DNA of 64,000 nucleotides from Polynucleobacter sp. MWH-Spelu-300-X4 (lineage in GTDB: Bacteria > Pseudomonadota > Gammaproteobacteria > Burkholderiales > Burkholderiaceae). Shown here in pieces: positions 34,746-50,312 of the stretch. Position numbers and translations under genes: made by a program. The stretch lies in contig NZ_CP061294.1 of the NCBI RefSeq assembly GCF_018687515.1, positions 1 to 64,000 on the forward strand. Reading direction: 5' to 3'. Position 1 is the stretch's first letter. Each line of letters starts with the position of its first letter. Under the pieces are notes generated by a model. The model did not search any database, was not told the origin of the DNA, and saw nothing but the letters and a program-made list of their open reading frames with translations.

Positions 34746-35375
34746 TTTTGTTGATGCTGCAAATGGCCAGATGTTCAGAAAAATACTTTTTGAGTTTTTT
34801 AAATTACGTTTAATGGCGTAATCAATGTCAGCAACTTGAGCTTGCACAGCTTCACTCATGATGCTTGCGTTATCTGGTGGCGTTAAACGTAAATACGCAT
34901 CGGCTTCACCGTATGAAAACTCAATATCCATGCCAGCTTTTTTTGCAATGTGCATCATTACTTTGTTGCTTGATAAACAATGAACATAAAGAATTTCAAT
35001 ATTCGTATTTCTAGCGTGAGTTGCTGCGCGTTTAAATAACGCTGAACCAATACCTTTGCCTCGCCCTACTTTGCTTACTGAAACACCAAATTCGGCGGTT
35101 TTATTTGTTTGATTGCCAAACAATGGGTAGCCTAGGTGCGCAAGTCCAATCAGGCGCAAATCACTATCGAATACGCCAAAAACAGAATCGTTTAAAAAAT
35201 CAATGCTTGCAACATAACGCTCAATGACTGTGTCACTTGTATACATTCCGAAGCGGAGCGTTCTGTCATCGTCTGAAAGCTCAAGTAAATGCGCAAGAAT
35301 CTTCTCGCGATGCCCTGCGTGGAGCTCTCGTACCAAGATACTGTGAGTCTTAAGAGACTTAGATAAATTAAACAT
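34743..35375 (-). CDS. GNAT-family N-acetyltransferase
   Basis: From the ATG at 35375 the product has about 210 residues. The acetyl-CoA-binding motif is VSKVGRGKGIGSALFKRAATHARN, in two parts, near residues 100-125, preceded by the AEFGVSV strand. The C-terminal 40 residues are a helical extension. The ATG at 35375 is chosen over one eight codons upstream because a strong AAAGGGGGT Shine-Dalgarno lies just before it. Substrate is unknown; proteins, amino acids or small amines are all possible for this family. Confidence 0.85.
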   Translation of the reverse strand: MFNLSKSLKTHSILVRELHAGHREKILAHLLELSDDDRTLRFGMYTSDTVIERYVASIDFLNDSVFGVFDSDLRLIGLAHLGYPLFGNQTNKTAEFGVSVSKVGRGKGIGSALFKRAATHARNTNIEILYVHCLSSNKVMMHIAKKAGMDIEFSYGEADAYLRLTPPDNASIMSEAVQAQVADIDYAIKRNLKNSKSIFLNIWPFAASTK

Positions 35376-35412
35376 AACACCCCCTTTGTTGCACTGCACA
35401 ACACCATTCTAT

Positions 35413-35447
35413 CCCTAAATTCAGGAAAAAGTAAGAAAAATTTAGGG
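35413..35447. repeat. Inverted repeat upstream of the GNAT gene
   Basis: CCCTAAATT (35413-35421) is perfectly complementary to AATTTAGGG (35439-35447). It overlaps the likely promoter region of the minus-strand GNAT gene and could be an operator or an RNA hairpin. Confidence 0.4.
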
Positions 35448-35479
35448 TTTACCCTATATTTGATATAACCTATTGTTTT

Positions 35480-35584
35480 ATTTCGATTAATTTTGAATTT
35501 TCAGGATTAAATTCATTTTTTTTTGAATATTTATGAAATATTTCTGCAAAAGGTGTTGACATGTTGTTCGAAGTCAGGCAAAGT
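35480..35584 (+). promoter_or_regulatory. Probable rRNA operon promoter with AT-rich UP-like tract
   Basis: A perfect -35 TTGACA lies at 35556-35561 after about 70 very AT-rich bases, like an UP element. The -10 at the expected spacing (about 35579-35584) is weak. Transcription must start before 35645, where the 16S processing stem begins, and this is the best candidate. Confidence 0.45.
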
Positions 35585-35644
35585 CTCGTTTCTCCGCTGA
35601 ACGCGATTCGAAACGAAAAACGATCAGCCTTCTTTAAAAAGTAG

Positions 35645-35666
35645 TCAACCGATAAATGTGGGTACT
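35645..35666 (+). other. 5' arm of the 16S rRNA processing stem
   Basis: This 22-base segment in the leader (starting TCAACCGATAAA) pairs with 37356-37377 downstream of the 16S gene, with one mismatch and one G-U pair. It is the expected RNase III stem that loops out pre-16S RNA. Confidence 0.8.
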
Positions 35667-35798
35667 GAGAAAAGACATCCAGTCCTTCGGGACAGATATA
35701 AGCAGTACTCACAAAACAGTAAATTTGGTTCCGGTCGTAAAAGACTGGAGTCGATTCTGAATGAGTGAGCGACGAGGCAGCAATGCCTCACAGGAATT

Positions 35799-37334
<1,536 letters not shown>

Positions 37335-37355
37335 GAGAAAAGATGTTAATTCTTT

Positions 37356-37377
37356 AGTGCCCACACTTATCGGTTGA
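37356..37377 (+). other. 3' arm of the 16S rRNA processing stem
   Basis: AGTGCCCACACTTATCGG and the next four bases are complementary to 35645-35666 upstream of the 16S gene. The pair encloses the 16S rRNA. Confidence 0.8.
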
Positions 37378-37393
37378 TAAAGAGAGATGCCGC

Positions 37394-37470
37394 GGGTCTG
37401 TAGCTCAGGTGGTTAGAGCACCGTCTTGATAAGGCGGGGGTCGAAGGTTCAAGTCCTTCCAGACCCACCA
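37394..37470 (+). tRNA. tRNA-Ile (anticodon GAT)
   Basis: Acceptor GGGTCTG pairs with CAGACCC followed by ACCA. The anticodon loop CTTGATAAG shows GAT. It lies in the 16S-23S spacer, a standard position for tRNA-Ile(GAT). Confidence 0.97.
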
Positions 37471-37506
37471 CAGATCAGTAGCAACCTAGCCATAAAAGTT
37501 ATAGCT

Positions 37507-37582
37507 GGGGGATTAGCTCAGCTGGGAGAGCACCTGCTTTGCAAGCAGGGGGTCGTCGGTTCGATCCCGTCATCCTCCACCA
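37507..37582 (+). tRNA. tRNA-Ala (anticodon TGC)
   Basis: Acceptor GGGGGAT pairs with ATCCTCC followed by ACCA. The anticodon loop CTTTGCAAG shows TGC. It follows tRNA-Ile in the rRNA spacer, the usual pair. Confidence 0.97.
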
Positions 37583-37842
37583 TTTACTTTTAAGGGCAAA
37601 GAAAAGCGTATCAAGGTACTTTTTTCTTTGCCATTAAATCGGCTGTTCTTTAAAAATTTGAGTAAGCAATGCGTATATTGAATTTATTGAGAGTTCAATA
37701 TACATGGGTAGTTGATTGAATCAACAACAAAAAGTTCTTCAAGTAATTAGATTTACTTGGATTACGGCACAAACATATCGCAACAAGTAGTAAGCAGGAA
37801 ATAGAGAAGAACTTATAACTTGTACCAATGGTGCTCGTTATA
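37583..37842 (+). promoter_or_regulatory. Second rRNA spacer: boxA-like element and 23S processing arm
   Basis: This spacer has no gene. It contains a boxA-like antitermination sequence TGTTCTTTAA (37644-37653). Next to it is AATTTGAGTAAGCAATG (about 37656-37672), which pairs with CAATGCTTACTCGAATT at 40768-40784 after 23S to form the pre-23S processing stem. The rest, 37673-37842, is leader sequence with nothing else I can assign. Confidence 0.7.
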
Positions 37843-40714
<2,872 letters not shown>

Positions 40715-40767
40715 TATAACCAGCACATTTGTGCGAATATGAAGTGCCGTTAATGATCGGTCACTCC

Positions 40768-40784
40768 CAATGCTTACTCGAATT
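40768..40784 (+). other. 3' arm of the 23S processing stem
   Basis: CAATGCTTACTCGAATT can pair with 37656-37672 upstream of 23S, enclosing the 23S RNA for RNase III cleavage. Confidence 0.7.
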
Positions 40785-40821
40785 TGGTTGTTTGTTTTAT
40801 AAACAAATAACCTACCCTCTA

Positions 40822-40938
40822 TGCCTGGTGACAATAGCGAGTTGGAACCACCCCTTCCCATCCCGAACAGGACCGTGAAACGACTCTACGCTGATGATAG
40901 TGCGGATTACCCGTGTGAAAGTAAGTAATTGCCAGGCA
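40822..40938 (+). rRNA. rrf: 5S ribosomal RNA
   Basis: TGCCTGGTGAC at the 5' end pairs with TGCCAGGCA at the 3' end, and the interior contains CCACCCCTTCCCATCCCGAAC, the conserved loop. About 117 bases, as usual. Confidence 0.96.
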
Positions 40939-40946
40939 CCTTTTAG

Positions 40947-40977
40947 AAACGCCCAGATCGAATGATCTGGGCGTTTT
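40947..40977 (+). terminator. rRNA operon terminator
   Basis: AAACGCCCAGATC and GATCTGGGCGTTT form a 13-base perfect stem with a GAAT loop, followed by a T-rich stretch, nine bases after 5S. Confidence 0.92.
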
Positions 40978-41025
40978 GCTTTTGCATAAAAGTTTTTAAG
41001 TTTGAGGTTTATCTCTGAGTCAGAT

Positions 41026-41055
41026 TTGACAAAAGCTGTTGATTCAGGTGATAAT
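41026..41055 (+). promoter_or_regulatory. Sigma70 promoter for the tRNA-tuf-secE-nusG unit
   Basis: A perfect -35 TTGACA (41026-41031) and GATAAT (41050-41055) are 18 bases apart, twelve bases before tRNA-Tyr. This probably drives the whole tRNA-tufB unit. Confidence 0.75.
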
Positions 41056-41066
41056 TTGCGGTTCAC

Positions 41067-41152
41067 GGGGAGGTGCCCGAGTGGCTAAAGGGGGCAGACT
41101 GTAAATCTGTTGGCTTACGCCTACGTTGGTTCGAATCCATCCCTCCCCACCA
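41067..41152 (+). tRNA. tRNA-Tyr (anticodon GTA)
   Basis: Acceptor GGGGAGG pairs with CCTCCCC followed by ACCA. The anticodon loop has CTGTAAA with GTA, and a long variable arm gives 86 bases. It is the first of three tRNA genes before tuf, as in E. coli tufB. Confidence 0.96.
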
Positions 41153-41203
41153 GAGTAGTTAGTAGTTTGCTGTAGAAGTTGTTGTGGGTAAGTGAAGTGC
41201 CTG

Positions 41204-41278
41204 GCGGGTGTCGTATAACGGCTATTACCCTAGCCTTCCAAGCTAGAGACGAGGGTTCGACTCCCTCTACCCGCTCCA
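41204..41278 (+). tRNA. tRNA-Gly (anticodon TCC)
   Basis: Acceptor GCGGGTG pairs with TACCCGC followed by TCCA. The stem CTAGC-GCTAG frames loop CTTCCAA with anticodon TCC. Confidence 0.95.
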
Positions 41279-41297
41279 GTAATGGAGGCATTAGTTT

Positions 41298-41372
<75 letters not shown>

Positions 41373-41405
41373 GAGTTTAGTATTCATTTAATTGAGGCTG
41401 AAAAA

Positions 41406-42596
<1,191 letters not shown>

Positions 42597-42604
42597 TGAA
42601 CGCA

Positions 42605-42680
42605 AGGGGCGTAGCTCAATTGGCAGAGTGTCGGTCTCCAAAACCGAAGGTTGGGGGTTCGATGCCCTCCGCCCCTGCCA
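42605..42680 (+). tRNA. tRNA-Trp (anticodon CCA)
   Basis: Acceptor AGGGGCG pairs with CGCCCCT followed by GCCA. The loop TCTCCAAAA has anticodon CCA. It lies between tuf and secE, a conserved betaproteobacterial position. Confidence 0.95.
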
Positions 42681-42695
42681 CAGAATACTGAAAAT

Positions 42696-43070
42696 ATGTC
42701 GCAAACTACTGAACATCAAGAAAATAAGACCGGCTGGATGATGATCCTCGCGGGTCTTATTGTCGTGCTCGCACTCGTTGCCTACTATGTGCTTGCGTCT
42801 GAAACTATCTGGGTAAGGCTTGGCGCTTTATTCGGTGGTGTTGCTATTGCTGTTCTGATTGCTGCGGTATCGAACGATGGTAAGCGTTTCCTTGCTTACT
42901 CAAAAGATTCAGTTTCTGAGGTTAAAAAAGTTGTATGGCCAAGCCGTAAAGAAGCAACGCAAATGACACTAGTTGTTTTTGCATTTGTTGTCGTTATGGC
43001 TTTGTTCTTATGGACAGCTGACAAACTCATTGAGTGGTTAGTTTTCTCTGTATTCCTAGGTTGGAAGTGA
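42696..43070 (+). CDS. secE: Preprotein translocase subunit SecE
   Basis: SecE clamps SecY in the inner-membrane translocon. From the ATG at 42696 the product has 124 residues with three membrane segments (two N-terminal, then one C-terminal). The conserved cytoplasmic motif is [21 protein letters not shown] just before the last segment. The upstream reading frame runs through tRNA-Trp and is not part of the gene. nusG follows after four bases. Confidence 0.94.
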   Translation: MSQTTEHQENKTGWMMILAGLIVVLALVAYYVLASETIWVRLGALFGGVAIAVLIAAVSNDGKRFLAYSKDSVSEVKKVVWPSRKEATQMTLVVFAFVVVMALFLWTADKLIEWLVFSVFLGWK

Positions 43071-43074
43071 GTTA

Positions 43075-43647
43075 ATGATGTCTGAACAAGTTCTAACCAA
43101 CACACAAACTAGCGGTAATATGCGCTGGTATGTTATTCACGCTTACTCCGGTATGGAGAAAAGTGTTCAAAAAGGTTTGACAGAACGTATTGCGCGTTCT
43201 GGCATGGCTGAGAAGTTTGGCAAAATTTTAGTTCCTTCGGAAGAAGTTGTTGAAATCAAGAGCGGTCATAAGGCTGTTTCTGAGCGACGCTTTTTTCCGG
43301 GTTATGTACTCATCGAAATGGAAATGACTGATGAGACATGGCACTTGGTGAAAAACACACCAAAGGTAACTGGTTTTGTTGGTGGCGTTAGAAATAAACC
43401 ATCACCAATTTCTCCTGCTGAAGTCCAAAAAATTATGGACCAAATGCAAGCTGGTGTTGATAAGCCAAAGCCAAAAACATTGTTTGAGGTGGGTGAAATG
43501 GTGCGCGTTAAAGAAGGCCCATTCACAGACTTCAATGGCAATGTGGAAGAAGTTAACTACGAGAAATCACGCTTGCGTGTTTCTGTAACGATTTTTGGTC
43601 GTGGTACACCTGTTGAGCTTGAGTTTGGCCAGGTAGAAAAGATGTAA
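43075..43647 (+). CDS. nusG: Transcription termination/antitermination factor NusG
   Basis: NusG binds RNA polymerase and links it to Rho or the ribosome. The 190-residue product starts the NGN domain with [20 protein letters not shown] and has [15 protein letters not shown], then a C-terminal KOW domain beginning [21 protein letters not shown]. Two adjacent ATG codons (43075, 43078) could serve as start. It is coupled to secE, and its KOW domain suggests normal Rho and S10 contacts. Confidence 0.96.
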   Translation: MMSEQVLTNTQTSGNMRWYVIHAYSGMEKSVQKGLTERIARSGMAEKFGKILVPSEEVVEIKSGHKAVSERRFFPGYVLIEMEMTDETWHLVKNTPKVTGFVGGVRNKPSPISPAEVQKIMDQMQAGVDKPKPKTLFEVGEMVRVKEGPFTDFNGNVEEVNYEKSRLRVSVTIFGRGTPVELEFGQVEKM

Positions 43648-43770
43648 AAGTTTTGCTGGTGCGTTAAGGCGCGCTGGCACGAGGAGCTGAGTTAGGGTTG
43701 CCGCTCTAACAAGGCGTTTTACTCAACGACGGTCTTTTAAAAAAGATGCGTCTTAATTGGAGTGTTAAAA

Positions 43771-44202
43771 ATGGCAAAGAAGATTATTGGCTTTATTAAG
43801 CTACAAATCCCAGCCGGTAAAGCGAACCCATCGCCACCTGTTGGTCCTGCGTTAGGTCAACGCGGTTTGAACATCATGGAATTCTGTAAAGCGTTTAATG
43901 CTCAAACACAGAGCATGGAACCAGGCTTGCCGATTCCGGTTGTTATTACTGCATTTGCAGACAAGAGCTTCACATTTGTGATGAAGACTCCTCCAGCAAC
44001 AGTTTTGATCAAAAAAGCTGCTAAGTTGGAAAAAGGTTCTGCACGTCCACATACAGACAAGGTTGGCAAAATTACTCGCGCTCAAGCTGAGGAAATTGCT
44101 AAGGCAAAAATGCCTGACCTTACAGCAGCAGATATGGATGCAGCTGTTCGCACAATCGCTGGTAGCGCCCGCTCTATGGGCATCACTGTGGAAGGACTCT
44201 AA
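43771..44202 (+). CDS. rplK: 50S ribosomal protein L11
   Basis: L11 forms the stalk base and GTPase centre with 23S rRNA. From the ATG at 43771 the product is 143 residues, the usual length, starting [20 protein letters not shown] with the PPVGPALGQ motif and ending in the RNA-binding [12 protein letters not shown]. The GGAGTG Shine-Dalgarno supports this start over one three codons upstream. The spacer 43648-43770 after nusG holds no gene; an L11/L1 operon leader is expected there. Confidence 0.96.
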   Translation: MAKKIIGFIKLQIPAGKANPSPPVGPALGQRGLNIMEFCKAFNAQTQSMEPGLPIPVVITAFADKSFTFVMKTPPATVLIKKAAKLEKGSARPHTDKVGKITRAQAEEIAKAKMPDLTAADMDAAVRTIAGSARSMGITVEGL

Positions 44203-44204
44203 TC

Positions 44205-44900
44205 ATGGCTAAAGTTTCTAAGCGCGTTGCTGCTTTCCAAGCGAAAGTAGACCGTAATAAGTTTTACCCTATCGATGAGGCTTTGGGCCTTGTTAAAGAA
44301 TTTGCAACTGCTAAGTTCGATGAGTCTATCGACGTTGCTGTTCAATTAGGTATTGATGCTAAAAAATCTGACCAAGTTGTTCGTGGTTCAGTTGTTTTGC
44401 CTGCTGGTACTGGTAAGTCAGTACGTGTAGCTGTGTTTGCTCAGGGCGAAAAAGCTGATCAAGCAAAAGCAGCTGGCGCAGAAATCGTTGGTATGGAAGA
44501 TTTAGCAGATCAAATCAAAGCGGGCAAAATTGACTTTGATATTTTGATCGCTTCACCAGATGCTATGCGTATCGTTGGTACTTTAGGTCAGATTCTTGGC
44601 CCAAGAGGTTTGATGCCTAACCCTAAGGTTGGCACAGTAAGCCCAGATGTTGCTGGTGCAGTTAAAAATGCAAAAGCTGGTCAGGTGCAGTTCCGTGTTG
44701 ACAAGGCCGGTATTGTTCACGCCACGATTGGTCGTCGTTCATTCGAACCAGGCGCATTGAAAAATAACTTATTAGCTCTATTGGATGCTTTGAACAAAGC
44801 TAAGCCAGCAGCTAGTAAGGGTGTTTATTTGAGAAAAGTTGCCGTAAGCAGCACGATGGGTGCTGGCGTACGCGTTGACCAAAACTCATTGGCTGCTTAA
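44205..44900 (+). CDS. rplA: 50S ribosomal protein L1
   Basis: L1 forms the mobile L1 stalk and, in other bacteria, represses the L11-L1 operon. The 231-residue product has the family signature around [20 protein letters not shown] and ends [12 protein letters not shown]. It starts two bases after the rplK stop, so it is translationally coupled to it. Confidence 0.96.
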   Translation: MAKVSKRVAAFQAKVDRNKFYPIDEALGLVKEFATAKFDESIDVAVQLGIDAKKSDQVVRGSVVLPAGTGKSVRVAVFAQGEKADQAKAAGAEIVGMEDLADQIKAGKIDFDILIASPDAMRIVGTLGQILGPRGLMPNPKVGTVSPDVAGAVKNAKAGQVQFRVDKAGIVHATIGRRSFEPGALKNNLLALLDALNKAKPAASKGVYLRKVAVSSTMGAGVRVDQNSLAA

Positions 44901-45085
44901 TAGCGGCCATTAAAAGAACTTTGGGTCAAGCTCGGGAGTATTCGTGCTTGAACATCAAAGACCGTTGGTGAGTTAGCGATAACTCTTAATACTAGAAATA
45001 GTGCCAACGCAGATGGCGATCCTGAAAAGATTTCGCCTGTGTGCAACCCCTAACTGGTAACAGTTAGGTTAATAGGAGTTAAACA
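44901..45085 (+). promoter_or_regulatory. rplJ leader (L10-L12 autoregulatory RNA)
   Basis: This 185-base leader folds into several paired elements. CTTTG-TCAAGC pairs with GCTTGA-CAAAG (44919-44960). CGTTGG (44963-44968) pairs with CCAACG (45004-45009), enclosing GAGTTA-GCGA-TAACTC (44970-44985). GGCGA pairs with TCGCC (45015-45037), and CCTAACTG pairs with CAGTTAGG (45049-45068) just before the ribosome site. The layout matches the known L10 leader, where L10-L12 binding blocks translation. Confidence 0.75.
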
Positions 45086-45583
45086 GTGCCTTTAAATTTG
45101 GAAGACAAAAAGGCGGTCGTGGCTGAAGTGAGTGCAGAAGTTGCGCAAGCTCAAACCATGGTGCTAGCTGAATACCGCGGTATTCCAGTGGGCGAACTGA
45201 CTACTCTAAGAGCTCAAGCTCGTGCAAACGGTGTTTACCTTCGCGTTATGAAGAACACTTTGGCACGTCGCGCAGTTCAAGGAACGTCGTTCGAGTCATT
45301 GGCCGGTGAGATGGCTGGTCCGCTTATTTACGGTATCTCCGCAGACCCAGTTGCGCCAGCAAAAGTTTTAAACGACTTTTCAAAGGCGCAAGCCGCTTTG
45401 GTAATTAAGGCGGGTTCATATAACGGTAAGGTCATGGACGCTGCAGCTGTTAAAGCTTTGGCATCTATCCCTGGTCGTAATGAACTTATCGCTATGTTGC
45501 TTGGCGTTATGCAAGCCCCAGTTTCTGGTATGGCTCGCGTATTGGCAGCGGTTGCAGAAAAGAAAGAAAAGGAAGCTGCGTAA
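45086..45583 (+). CDS. rplJ: 50S ribosomal protein L10
   Basis: L10 anchors L7/L12 dimers on the stalk. The 165-residue product begins [15 protein letters not shown] and has the conserved [15 protein letters not shown] and [10 protein letters not shown] segments, with the helical C-terminus that binds L7/L12. The start is GTG at 45086 with GGAG about eight bases upstream and the regulatory leader before it. The unusual start may support leader control. Confidence 0.95.
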   Translation: MPLNLEDKKAVVAEVSAEVAQAQTMVLAEYRGIPVGELTTLRAQARANGVYLRVMKNTLARRAVQGTSFESLAGEMAGPLIYGISADPVAPAKVLNDFSKAQAALVIKAGSYNGKVMDAAAVKALASIPGRNELIAMLLGVMQAPVSGMARVLAAVAEKKEKEAA

Positions 45584-45634
45584 TTCGCGGTCTTACTTTT
45601 ATCAATTAAAGAAATTTGAATTAGGAGTTTAAAA

Positions 45635-46012
45635 ATGGCAGTTACTAAAGATGACATTCTAGAAGCCGTTGGCAATATGTCTGTAATGGACTTGAACGAG
45701 CTAGTTAAAGCATTTGAAGAGAAGTTTGGTGTATCAGCAGCTGCAATGGCTGTTGCTGCTCCTGGTGCAGGTGGTGGTGCTGGTGCCGCTGCTGCTGAGC
45801 AAACAGAGTTCACAGTTGTATTGGCTGAAGCTGGCGCAAACAAAGTTAGCGTTATTAAAGCCGTTCGTGAAATCACTGGTTTAGGCTTGAAAGAAGCTAA
45901 AGACTTAGTTGATGGTGCTCCAAAGCCAATTAAAGAAGGCGTTGACAAAGCTGCTGCTGAAGATGCTAAGAAGAAGCTTGAAGAAGCTGGCGCGAAAGTC
46001 GAACTTAAGTAA
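45635..46012 (+). CDS. rplL: 50S ribosomal protein L7/L12
   Basis: L7/L12 is the multi-copy stalk protein that recruits translation GTPases. The 125-residue product has the N-terminal dimerisation helix, a glycine-alanine hinge ([13 protein letters not shown]), and the C-terminal domain [24 protein letters not shown] with [17 protein letters not shown] strong GGAG precedes the ATG, as expected for high output. Structured RNA follows before rpoB. Confidence 0.97.
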   Translation: MAVTKDDILEAVGNMSVMDLNELVKAFEEKFGVSAAAMAVAAPGAGGGAGAAAAEQTEFTVVLAEAGANKVSVIKAVREITGLGLKEAKDLVDGAPKPIKEGVDKAAAEDAKKKLEEAGAKVELK

Positions 46013-46022
46013 TCGGTTTGAT

Positions 46023-46172
46023 GGGCAGCTTAGCTGCCCGGTTTGGTTAGAAGCCAAACCAGATATTAAAAAGATTTTGATATCTGGTTTGCCTTCTGAT
46101 ACGACTGCAGGAGGCAAGTTTGGTCGGGTTATGCGCACGCATGCCGTCAGCCATGGTTGGTAGAGGCCAACC
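46023..46172 (+). promoter_or_regulatory. Cluster of hairpins between rplL and rpoB
   Basis: The 198-base spacer contains four stems. GGGCAGC-GCTGCCC is at 46023-46039. GGTTTGG-CCAAACC spans 46040-46060. AAACCAGATAT pairs with ATATCTGGTTT across 46056-46090. GGTTGG-CCAACC spans 46155-46172. The second and third share AAACC at 46056-46060, so they exclude each other. No clear T-run follows, so it may be an attenuator or an RNA processing region. Confidence 0.6.
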
Positions 46173-46210
46173 ACCAAATCTCTGTTCAGTCGCTTAAATT
46201 CGGAGATGAC

Positions 46211-49200
46211 ATGGCTTATAGCTTCACCGAACGCAAGCGTATCCGTAAAAGCTTTGCGAAGCGCCCTAATAATCACCAAGTACCTTACTTGTTGACAACA
46301 CAACTTGAGTCTTATGCAAAATTTTTGCAAGAATCAAAGGCTCCTGCCGACCGTATTCCTGAGGGATTGCAGTCTGCATTCACATCAATTTTCCCAATCG
46401 TGTCAAACAACGGTTTTGCACGTATGGAATTTGTTCAGTACAACTTATCTGCTCCTCCGTTTGACGTTAAAGAATGTCAACAACGTGGTTTAACTTATCA
46501 CTCAGCGTTGCGCGCAAAAGTTCGTTTGATCATTAATGATCGCGAAGCACCAACAAAAGTAAAAGAAGTTAAAGAGCAAGAAGTTTATATGGGCGAAATC
46601 CCATTGATGACAGATACAGGTTCATTTGTTATCAACGGAACAGAGCGTGTGATTGTTTCTCAATTGCACCGTTCGCCAGGCGTGTTCTTTGAACATGACA
46701 AAGGCAAGACGCATAGTTCAGGAAAATTATTATTCTCAGCGAGAATTATTCCTTACCGTGGCTCATGGTTAGACTTCGAGTTTGATCCAAAAGATATTTT
46801 GTATTTCCGTATTGACCGTCGTCGTAAGATGCCGGTGACTATTTTGCTTAAAGCTATTGGTATGAGCGATGAGCAAATTTTGGAAAACTTCTTTGGTTTT
46901 GACACATTCAAACTTCAGCCGGCTGGCGCGCAAATGGCATTTGTGCCAGAGCGCTTAAGAGGTGAGGTTGCTCGCTTTGATATTACAGATAAAGCTGGCA
47001 ATGTGGTTGTTGCTAAAGACAAGCGTATTAACGCGAAAAATATTCGCGAACTTGAAGCAGCTAAAACAACAAATATTAACGTGCCTGATGATTATTTGAT
47101 CGGTCGTGTTGTAGCTAAAAATATTGTTGATGGTGATACAGGTGAAGTGTTGGCAACAGCTAACGAAGAAATCACTGAAACACTTTTGGCTAACTTGAGA
47201 GAGGCTGGCGTTAAAGAGCTTCAAACTATTTATACAAACGACTTAGATCAAGGTTCATTCATTTCGCAAACATTGCGTATTGATGAGACTGCTGATCAAA
47301 TGGCTGCGCGTATTGCGATCTACCGCATGATGCGCCCTGGTGAGCCTCCAACAGAAGATGCTGTTGAAGCTTTATTCCAGCGTTTGTTCTACAGTGAAGA
47401 TACGTATGATCTTTCACGCGTGGGTCGTATGAAAGTTAATAGCCGTTTAGGTCGCCCAGAGATGGATGGCTTAATGGTGTTATCGAACCAAGATATCTTG
47501 GATACGATCAAGTTGTTGGTTGACTTAAGAAACGGTAAGGGCGAAGTTGACGATATCGATCACTTGGGCAACCGCCGTGTTCGTTGTGTAGGTGAGTTGG
47601 CAGAGAATCAGTTCCGCGCTGGTTTGTCACGTGTTGAGCGCGCTGTTAAAGAGCGTTTAGGTCAAGCTGAAACAGAAAACTTGATGCCTCATGACTTGAT
47701 TAATAGCAAGCCAATTTCTTCTGCTATTCGTGAGTTCTTCGGTTCATCACAGTTGTCACAGTTTATGGACCAAACAAACCCATTGTCAGAAATCACGCAC
47801 AAGCGTCGTATTTCTGCTCTAGGCCCAGGTGGTTTAACTCGTGAACGTGCTGGCTTTGAGGTTCGTGACGTACATCCAACCCATTATGGTCGTGTATGTC
47901 CAATTGAAACTCCTGAAGGTCCAAACATTGGTTTGATTAACTCTTTAGCTTTGTTTGCTCGTTTGAATGAGCATGGTTTCTTAGAAACGCCATATCGCAA
48001 AGTTGTTAATAGCAAAGTAACAGATCAAGTTGATTATTTATCAGCGATTGAAGAAGCTAAGTATGTGATTGCTCAGGCGAATGCTTCTATTGATAAGGCT
48101 GGCAAATTAACTGACGAATTGGTTTCTGCTCGTGAAGCAGGCGAAACAATGATGGTTAGCCCAGAGCGTATTCAGTACATTGACGTGGCGCCAAGCCAAA
48201 TCGTTTCTGCTGCTGCGTCTCTAGTGCCATTCTTGGAGCATGACGATGCGAACCGTGCGTTGATGGGTGCGAACATGCAACGTCAAGCCGTTCCTTGCTT
48301 GCGCGCAACGAAGCCTTTGGTTGGTACAGGTTTAGAGCGTACGGTAGCGGTTGACTCTGGCACGGTTGTTATGGCGACTCGTGGTGGTGTGGTTGATTAC
48401 GCAGATGCGAACCGTATCGTTATTCGTGTGAATGATGATGAAACAGCTGCTGGTGAAGTGGGTGTTGATATCTATAACTTGATTAAGTACACACGTTCTA
48501 ACCAAAACACTAATATTAACCAACGCCCAATCGTTAAGGTTGGCGATATGGTTCAACGTGGTGACGTTGTGGCTGATGGCGCTTCAACTGATTTAGGTGA
48601 GTTGGCTTTAGGTCAAAACATGGTTGTGGCATTTATGCCATGGAACGGTTACAACTTCGAAGACTCAATTTTGATCTCTGAAAAAGTTGTTGCTGATGAT
48701 CGTTACACATCTATCCATATTGAAGAACTTTCAGTGGTAGCTCGTGATACGAAGCTTGGACCTGAAGAAATTACACGCGATATCTCTAACTTGGCTGAAA
48801 CACAACTTAGCCGATTAGATGACAGTGGTATTACTTATATCGGTGCTGAGGTTGAGGCTGGTGATGTGCTTGTTGGTAAGGTAACACCAAAAGGCGAGAC
48901 ACAATTAACTCCTGAAGAGAAATTGTTGCGCGCTATTTTTGGTGAAAAGGCTTCTGACGTTAAAGACACATCATTACGTGTTCCTTCAGGCATGACAGGT
49001 ACAGTGATTGACGTACAAGTGTTTACTCGCGAAGGTATTGAGCGTGATGCACGTGCGCAGTCAATTATTGATGAAGAGTTAAAGCGTTATCGCTTGGACT
49101 TAAATGACCAGTTACGAATTGTTGAGGGCGACGCCTTTAGCCGTTTGGAAAAATTATTGTTGAACAAAGTTGCTAATGGCGGCCCTAAGAAGTTGGCTAA

Positions 49201-50311
49201 AGGCACAAAGATTGCTAAAGATTATTTAGCTGATCTAGACAAATACCACTGGTTTGATATTCGTCCAGCAGACGAAGATGTTGCTGCTCAAGTTGAAGCT
49301 ATTAAAGAAGCTATTGAAGCTAAGCGTGCACAGTTCGATCAAGCTTATGAAGAAAAACGTAAGAAGCTTACTCAAGGTGATGAGTTGGCTCCAGGCGTTA
49401 TCAAGATGGTTAAGGTTTACCTTGCCGTTAAGCGTCGCTTACAGCCTGGTGACAAGATGGCGGGTCGTCACGGTAACAAGGGTGTGGTTTCAAAAATCAC
49501 TCCTGTTGAAGATATGCCGTACATGGCCGATGGCACACCAGTTGATATCGTGTTGAACCCGTTAGGTGTTCCATCACGTATGAACGTGGGTCAGATTCTT
49601 GAGGTTCACTTAGGTTGGGCAGCGTTAGGTATTGGTAAGCGTATTCAAGACATGCTAAAAGCTCAGGCAAAAGCTGAGCAGCTACGTAAGTTCTTGAAGC
49701 AGCTTTATAACGAAACTGGCCGTGTAGAAGATCTAGACAGCTTTACAGATGAGCAAGTTCTTGAGTTGGCAAGCAACTTAAGAGATGGTGCTCCATTTGC
49801 AACACCAGTGTTTGATGGTGCAACAGAGGGTGAAATCGCCAAGATGTTAGAGATGGCTTACCCAGAAGAAGTTGCTAAGAAGCTATCAATGACACCTTCA
49901 CGTCAACAAATTACATTGTTTGACGGTAGAACTGGTGAAGCGTTTGAGCGTTCTGTAACAGTTGGTGTGATGCACGTCTTGAAACTCCACCACTTGGTTG
50001 ATGACAAGATGCATGCTCGTTCTACTGGTCCTTACTCATTAGTAACGCAACAGCCATTGGGCGGTAAAGCTCAATTCGGTGGCCAGCGTTTTGGTGAGAT
50101 GGAAGTTTGGGCTTTGGAAGCTTATGGCGCGTCGTATGTATTGCAAGAAATGCTGACAGTTAAGTCAGACGACGTTAACGGTAGAACCAAAGTTTACGAA
50201 AACATCGTTAAGGGTGAGCACAGCATTGATGCTGGCATGCCTGAGTCCTTCAACGTGCTGGTTAAAGAAATCCGCTCGTTAGGTATCGATATCGACATGG
50301 AGCGTAACTGA
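46211..50311 (+). CDS. rpoB: DNA-directed RNA polymerase subunit beta
   Basis: The beta subunit forms much of the catalytic cleft. The 1366-residue product starts [19 protein letters not shown], the standard beginning in betaproteobacteria. The rifampicin region is visible in [22 protein letters not shown], in two parts, with wild-type residues D, H, R and S at the usual positions as far as I can read. The C-terminus has [22 protein letters not shown]. The upstream frame adds 18 codons across the hairpin spacer and is not used. Confidence 0.97.
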   Translation: MAYSFTERKRIRKSFAKRPNNHQVPYLLTTQLESYAKFLQESKAPADRIPEGLQSAFTSIFPIVSNNGFARMEFVQYNLSAPPFDVKECQQRGLTYHSALRAKVRLIINDREAPTKVKEVKEQEVYMGEIPLMTDTGSFVINGTERVIVSQLHRSPGVFFEHDKGKTHSSGKLLFSARIIPYRGSWLDFEFDPKDILYFRIDRRRKMPVTILLKAIGMSDEQILENFFGFDTFKLQPAGAQMAFVPERLRGEVARFDITDKAGNVVVAKDKRINAKNIRELEAAKTTNINVPDDYLIGRVVAKNIVDGDTGEVLATANEEITETLLANLREAGVKELQTIYTNDLDQGSFISQTLRIDETADQMAARIAIYRMMRPGEPPTEDAVEALFQRLFYSEDTYDLSRVGRMKVNSRLGRPEMDGLMVLSNQDILDTIKLLVDLRNGKGEVDDIDHLGNRRVRCVGELAENQFRAGLSRVERAVKERLGQAETENLMPHDLINSKPISSAIREFFGSSQLSQFMDQTNPLSEITHKRRISALGPGGLTRERAGFEVRDVHPTHYGRVCPIETPEGPNIGLINSLALFARLNEHGFLETPYRKVVNSKVTDQVDYLSAIEEAKYVIAQANASIDKAGKLTDELVSAREAGETMMVSPERIQYIDVAPSQIVSAAASLVPFLEHDDANRALMGANMQRQAVPCLRATKPLVGTGLERTVAVDSGTVVMATRGGVVDYADANRIVIRVNDDETAAGEVGVDIYNLIKYTRSNQNTNINQRPIVKVGDMVQRGDVVADGASTDLGELALGQNMVVAFMPWNGYNFEDSILISEKVVADDRYTSIHIEELSVVARDTKLGPEEITRDISNLAETQLSRLDDSGITYIGAEVEAGDVLVGKVTPKGETQLTPEEKLLRAIFGEKASDVKDTSLRVPSGMTGTVIDVQVFTREGIERDARAQSIIDEELKRYRLDLNDQLRIVEGDAFSRLEKLLLNKVANGGPKKLAKGTKIAKDYLADLDKYHWFDIRPADEDVAAQVEAIKEAIEAKRAQFDQAYEEKRKKLTQGDELAPGVIKMVKVYLAVKRRLQPGDKMAGRHGNKGVVSKITPVEDMPYMADGTPVDIVLNPLGVPSRMNVGQILEVHLGWAALGIGKRIQDMLKAQAKAEQLRKFLKQLYNETGRVEDLDSFTDEQVLELASNLRDGAPFATPVFDGATEGEIAKMLEMAYPEEVAKKLSMTPSRQQITLFDGRTGEAFERSVTVGVMHVLKLHHLVDDKMHARSTGPYSLVTQQPLGGKAQFGGQRFGEMEVWALEAYGASYVLQEMLTVKSDDVNGRTKVYENIVKGEHSIDAGMPESFNVLVKEIRSLGIDIDMERN

Positions 50312-50312
50312 T

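Noticed and set aside
35470-35712. Minus-strand frame of 80 codons upstream of 16S
   Set aside because: It overlaps the AT-rich rRNA promoter region and the 5' arm of the 16S processing stem, and resembles no known protein.
40812-41066. Minus-strand frame over 5S and the rRNA terminator
   Set aside because: Overlaps 5S rRNA, a terminator and the tRNA promoter; no protein features.
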